Origin: Misgurnus anguillicaudatus
Taxonomy: Eukaryota > Chordata > Actinopteri > Cypriniformes > Cobitidae
Assembly (NCBI RefSeq): GCF_027580225.2
Contig: NC_073337.2
Span: 12,019,001 to 12,083,000, forward strand
Direction: 5' to 3'
Length of the DNA stretch: 64,000 nucleotides
Shown here: positions 59,528-64,000 of the stretch, piece after piece
Numbering within the stretch: the stretch's first letter is position 1
Layout of the letters: each line of letters opens with the position of its first letter
The notes under the pieces: generated by a model
What the model was told of the DNA's origin: nothing
The model's database searches: none
The model's input: the letters and a program-made list of their open reading frames with translations, nothing else
Position numbers and translations under genes: made by a program

Positions 59528-59952
59528 CTCTTTCGCTTTTAAAAAACGTACAGCCCCAGCTTTTTATAAAGGTGAAACCCACATTTTATAAAGTTTAATG
59601 CCTTCCAGAAAATGTTCTCCTTTAAATAAAAAAAACTAGGTTTCATCCTACCGTTATTTGTTCTCTTTTTATCACCCCTCAAATATGGGTAGGTTTCTTC
59701 AAAGATACCAAATTTTGAGCAAAAAGCTGAGATAACTGCGTTTTTGTAAAGGACTTTTGATCGAGATCAGATTCAGAGCGATGATCAAAACATACACGGA
59801 GTTTGAACTGTTTGCCCTTAAGGAAAACTTCCAGGTTTTATAAGTTGTGTAAGAATGTGTAGCGTCATTACGCATTGCCGTAATAACTCATCATTGGCAG
59901 GGAAGCGTTATCTCTTAATTGACCAATTAACTCGTCAATGGCGGGGAAAGTG
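59528..59952. mobile_element. TTAA-type MITE
   Basis: The left end CTCTTTCGCTTTT and inverted right end CACTTTCCCCGCCATTG are flanked by TTAA (59524-59527, 59953-59956). Truncated copies occur at 17345-17694 and 52430-52743. Confidence 0.75.
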
Positions 59953-59956
59953 TTAA

Positions 59957-61277
59957 GATCAACTTACTGCACATCCATCAACAAGATATTATTTTAAGAC
60001 AGTGAATAGTTAAAAAACGTTTACATCCAACAACAGAATTGCAAAAGGGATGTGATTCAGATCTGGCACAACACATGCCCCAAATCTCTTTATTAACATA
60101 TAGATAAACTCAATATAAGACTTGAAGACTGATAATGTGTCAAGCTGATAAAACACAATTTTCTCCAGAAGGCCCGAGTTATAGTTCCTTTGCTATTCAT
60201 CTTCCAAAATCGTCCTTCAAACTTAAATAACACAGAGGTCTGGCCTCTGCTGTCAAGCTAACTTCAACGGTCTATAGGGGCCAAAAAAGTTCAGTTAATT
60301 TTTAACTTGACTTTTGGAAATGTAAAACAAAGGATGACCTGGCCACAGGTAGGAGAGGAAGTGATTGTACTTTAAACCACAGAGGGAAAGGTAGAGGAAT
60401 AAAAAAAGAGAGGGAGAAGGAAATCTCATGAGGAACTATATTAAATGATCCCTCTGTAAAGTTTTATACTAAAGTTGTATTGCATAATTCAGAAAAATTA
60501 AAATTAAAGGAACCGCAAGTGTTCTAAAATCTTCTAAAAATCCAATTTGTGATCATTTGATCAAAATTTTACTATTGTCATTCTTCAACTTCGGCCCCAA
60601 CTCAAGACATGCACTGCAGGTTAAATCCTGTTAAAATGTATTGTAAATAATTGAGTCTAGGGCACTCGGTGAGCAGTTGCTCTATAAGTGACTATGTTGG
60701 GTAACTTTGAAGGTGCCAGTGGTGAAGTCGTGATAAAATATTGATGTCCCGGAGGCTGTGCTGCTGACCTGGCCCTTGCCTTCTGGGTACTGGCTTTTCT
60801 GTGTCAGAAAACATAGGCCAATCATTAGGGAAATCCCTTGGGACCAGTAAAAGGGATTTAGGTCGCAGGTCCAAATCCCTGTTGGGAAGCTCCTTTCCTC
60901 TGTGCCTCGCAGTCAGGTTTTAAAACAGGATTCAGCACAGAGAGAAGGATGGAGCTTGGCATGAGTTTATGCGCTGCACAGGTAAACACAAGCAGACTGC
61001 ATGGACAGAACAAGTAAAATAAATGCTTGCCAGATGAACACCAATTCCAAACCTAAAAAAATGTAAGTGGTATTTAAAGGCCTTTAGGAATATGCAAAAG
61101 AGTGTGTTTGGAATTGGCTGAAGTTTCTTTCCTTGGGGGGATGATGTTGCAGATGGGTATGTCCTAGCAGAAACAATCTTCTGGCTCATTACAGAGAAAA
61201 AGGCTCGAGCTCAGGGAGTTTTGCAAACCTGTACAGAGCTAACAAAGGCAACTGAACAGCATGTCTGCATCAACAGC
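59957..61277. other. Intronic DNA, nothing recognised
   Basis: No transposon ends. The 60-codon minus-strand frame at 60692-60874 starts at ATG but lacks splice context matching TBC1D22 and has no recognised similarity. Confidence 0.4.
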
Positions 61278-61465
61278 CATGTTTCCATCTAAAGCTTTTT
61301 TGCAAAAAAGTTTAGTGCATCAAAAAGTTTATTGCTACAAATTTTCGAACACAATGTCGATACCTTAAATGTCTGGAAACACTTTTTGTTGAAATAAATT
61401 GCTCTTACACTAATAAATGTGTTTTTCACGTGATAGATATTCATCGTTTGACATTTATTTATCAA
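61278..61465. mobile_element. Solo MITE end, GCCATGTTTCCATC type
   Basis: 'gccatgtttccatctaaagc' followed by 'tttttgcaaaaaag' resembles one end of a fish MITE. The partner end is missing. Confidence 0.45.
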
Positions 61466-61796
61466 AACAACATACGCTTATGAACAATGGAAACCAGCAT
61501 GGTCATATTAATAACTAGGGCTGGGCAAAAAAAAAACGATCATTCGATAAATCTTTTTTTTTACGTGGTCGATTCAAAATCGATTCTCAAAGGCCACAAA
61601 TCAATTTTTCCCCATATTTATTTTCGCAAACATTGAACATAAGATTAACGTTAATCTAATCACTAGTCTTCTCAACTAGATGTCACCCTCTTTTTTGCCA
61701 TGCGCGAAGTTACCAAGGAGCAAGAGCCAGGCCGGTCATTCATTCATTCAATCTATATTCTAATTTAATATAAAAATATAATATTCTAATATAATT

Positions 61797-61949
61797 AAGC
61801 AATATCGCTCTCGGAGTCGTGTGATATAGCTCTATATCATCACGGCTGTGATTAGGCCAGAGGCACGAGGCCGTAGGCCAAGTGCCGGAGGCAATCACAG
61901 CCGTGATGATATAGAGCTATATCACACGACTCCGAGAGCGATATTGCTT
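61797..61949. repeat. Perfect 57-bp hairpin
   Basis: 61797-61853 and 61893-61949 are exact reverse complements, around a 39-bp GC-rich loop that itself contains 'gaggccgtaggcc' and 'ggcacgag...aagtgcc' inverted motifs. Probably the terminal or whole structure of a foldback element. Confidence 0.92.
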
Positions 61950-63195
61950 TTATACAACAGTTCGACGGCACACGTTTAAAAAACGAAAACTAGAAAACAA
62001 CAACGGAGTAATTTTAAAAGCCTCTTTGTTTGAGAACTACTTCTTCCGCCACGGATTTGAGGGCGGCCAGAATGACAGGTAACACTTTCGGCTGCTTTGA
62101 ATTTCATATTAACTCAATAGACGGATTCGCCGTTTTTAAATATTACAATTTCTTGGTCACAAAGTGTAGTTTTAAGATTAGTTCAGTCGAGAATATATAT
62201 GTATTATATTTAAATCTACAGTCGATTAGTAAAGATAGCGCCTGTTTGAACGTTTGCTTAGTGAGATTCGGTACGTATAAGAGAACCAAAGCATGAGCGG
62301 ACGTCAGTGTTCACTCGCCCCGCTGACCACCGCCCTCTCTGGGCTACATCTCTGACAGGGATTCCCTGGCTCTCATGTTGGCCTGATGGTCAAAAATTAG
62401 ATCAAATCAGCAGTATTTGGTGCCATGATGGTGCCTATTACTTGTTTTCTTATTCATATTTAGTGTCTTTTGTGTTGTTATTGTTTTGGCGCGAGGTAAA
62501 AGTTAATAAAACTATACTTATAATGTTACTATTGGTTTACCATTTCATCTTAACGCGATACAAGCACTCGATTATTATTAGACTTCGTTCTTGTCAGTAC
62601 TATATAAATCTGTTTTTTTATAAGTGTCAGAGAGATGTTTTTGCATGCTGCTTATAAATATACCAGTGGCGATATCTCATAACATGTTTTAATAGTCACG
62701 TCACGATAAAGTAAACGATCAATGTCCACATTTAAAAGCTGCGGTGCTTACCTGCAGTTCCACTGTGTTTTCGCGCTCTGATAAGAGATATAGCTCCAGA
62801 AAAAAAATTAGTGTTTACATTCCTCTTTCCAAGTGTTAATCGTCCACACGATGTGACAAGACATTACTTCCATTAACTTTAACGTAACATCCAAGTGCGC
62901 TGATCTTTGACGGAATAATAACTTCCGATTGGGGATTCACAGACAGATTTATGAGCTAGTGAACTAATGAGACACACGGAGAGTGATTCAAAACAGGGCG
63001 TCTGTGTTTTTCCATTCAGAGATGAGCCTGTTTAGGACCTCCATTCACTAGGTGGCGGAATGATACGAAAGGTGAAGCGGTTACTGTGCCGTTATCAGTA
63101 CAATATCGCATAGCTCTTAGCCAATCAGATTCGGGAACCAGAAAGAACTTATTAAAAGCTTTCACTTCATTTCGTTTTATTACTGTTGTATGTAA
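61950..63195. other. Unassigned DNA inside the broken hAT
   Basis: Frames at 62030-62657 have no recognised similarity. 63095-63150 ('caatatcgcatagctcttag', 'ccaatcagattcgggaacc') and 63440-63480 resemble the outer parts of a foldback family. No transposase recognised. Confidence 0.35.
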
Positions 63196-63328
63196 GGAAT
63201 AATTGACGACGGGCCATTGAATTATAAGAAAATAATGCACACCAAGGTGGTAATGCGAAGCGGAGTGCCGTTACACCGCAGGTGTGCATTATTTTCAAAT
63301 AATTAAAAGGACCGGAGTCAATTATTCC
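63196..63328. repeat. Near-perfect 48-bp hairpin
   Basis: The arm 63196-63243 ('ggaataattgacgacgggcc', ending 'aataatgcacacc') pairs with 63281-63328 ('ggtgtgcattatt', ending 'ggagtcaattattcc') with a few mismatches. The 37-bp loop contains 'gtaatgcgaagcggagtgcc'. Class unknown; similar in design to the hairpin at 61797. Confidence 0.85.
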
Positions 63329-63849
63329 GCTTATACCACGGTTACCACAAACATTCCTCTGGTGCCTATTTTTAAGACATTTGAAAAATTAGGTGTGCGG
63401 TTTACAGAAAAATAATCAACACCCATAGAACATTTCTCAGCCAATCAGAATGCAGCATTCAACAGACCCGTGGTATAAAATATTCTATATAATCTATATT
63501 CATTGAGCTCCAGCACCTCGTCTTCCATCTTGACTTTAATTTCTCTATTTGTTTTGTTTTCGTGGCTGCTTGGTGCTTTTGTGCCATGAGTCCAAAGGTT
63601 TGGAGACATCTGGTAAGTTACATTGCTACTCAACACGTGCGTTTTTTTTTTCACTTGGCAAGCAGACAGACGAGACATGGGGGCGTGCCAGCATCGACAA
63701 TTCCATTTTTTTATTCAAATTTTGAGGTTGTGACTTAATTTTGATCCATTTTAAATCGTGACAGCATTGACTATTTGTTTACCCGCCCCTATCCGAACGC
63801 TGGTTACCTGCTGGGCCTGTGAGTTATAAGACGACCCACACATCAGTAG

Positions 63850-64000
63850 CGGGAGGCAAAGGGTCTAAAAGAGGATGGCATGGTTGCAGTGTTTCTCTTG
63901 GACAGGTAGGCACATCTTTCAAGAAAAAAGTAATAGAAAAAGTAATGGGGGCATGTGGCCCAGTAGAACTTATGGACCACCAGATTTTACAGTTAGCCAT
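63850..64000. other. Intronic DNA, nothing recognised
   Basis: No recognised feature up to the window edge. Confidence 0.4.

Larger units (their letters stand above)
61466..63846. mobile_element. hAT family copy broken by a 2 kb insertion
   Basis: 61466-61516 ('aaaccagcatggtcatatta') and 63500-63846 ('gtttggagacatctggtaag', 'agacgacccacacatcag') match consecutive parts of the hAT at 46189-46874 (around 46430 and 46540-46874). About 2 kb of unrelated sequence separates them, starting 'tagggctgggcaaaaaaa', which looks like the end of another hAT. The left end of the host copy is missing. Confidence 0.6.
48671..64000 (-). other. tbc1d22a: Penultimate intron of tbc1d22a, 3' part
   Basis: No further exon of the gene, such as the one ending WDTYQ, was found here, so the intron is at least 15.3 kb. 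It is filled with transposons listed separately. Confidence 0.7.

Noticed and set aside
60692..60874. Minus-strand 60-codon frame as a possible upstream tbc1d22a exon
   Set aside because: It does not resemble TBC1D22 residues expected before AEPEGF (WDTYQ) and lacks matching splice edges.
62030..62657. Frames of 88 and 116 codons within the broken hAT
   Set aside because: No transposase motif or other domain is seen, and there is no supporting context.
1..64000. CRISPR arrays, operons, tRNA or rRNA genes
   Set aside because: None was recognised by eye. The repeats present are inverted or transposon-derived and the composition is vertebrate. A tRNA scan would be needed to exclude a tRNA gene firmly.

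Overview
The window is vertebrate DNA from a teleost, most probably a cyprinid and plausibly zebrafish. It is AT-rich, has almost no long open reading frames, and is packed with DNA transposons of the mix typical of Danio genomes: hAT, Tc1-like, Harbinger-like, TTAA-target and CACTG-ended families, plus many foldback MITEs. No bacterial features, CRISPR array, rRNA or tRNA gene was recognised.

The one host gene I can support is on the minus strand. Two exons encode the C-terminus of a TBC1D22-type Rab GTPase-activating protein, most likely tbc1d22a. The penultimate coding exon (48575-48670, 32 codons) and the last coding exon (20527-20655, 42 codons plus stop) join in phase 0 and are separated by a 27.9 kb intron. 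Upstream exons lie beyond position 64000, so 48671-64000 is the 3' part of the preceding intron. About 1.2 kb below 20527 is probable 3' UTR, with several AATAAA signals. The first ~19 kb is downstream intergenic DNA. There, at 17757-18475, lies a broken duplicate of the start of the last exon plus flanking intron, with a stop codon in the exon piece.

Layout: 1-17 kb intergenic, with hAT elements at 0.4-1.5, 5.1-6.7 and 14.8-15.1 kb, a Harbinger-like element at 12.4-13.6 kb and several palindromic MITEs; 17.3-18.5 kb duplicated exon fragment; 19.3-20.65 kb 3' UTR and last exon; 20.66-48.57 kb last intron, holding hAT elements with perfect 8-bp target duplications (26.8-28.4, 36.5-38.2, 46.2-46.9, 47.7-48.0 kb), a Tc1-like element with a nearly intact transposase (40.3-41.9 kb), a deleted DD36E Tc1-like element (34.6-35.1 kb) and two long foldbacks (23.8-24.6 and 44.0-44.8 kb); 48.67-64 kb upstream intron, with further hAT, Harbinger-like, Tc1-like and TTAA elements and two near-perfect hairpins (61.8 and 63.2 kb).

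Several insertions are nested, so their order can be read from the target-site duplications. I found no convincing new multi-gene system. The most unusual structures are a 43-bp sequence present three times, twice as an inverted pair around a TA repeat (38.9 and 40.0-40.15 kb), and the partial copy of the terminal exon that keeps its splice acceptor.
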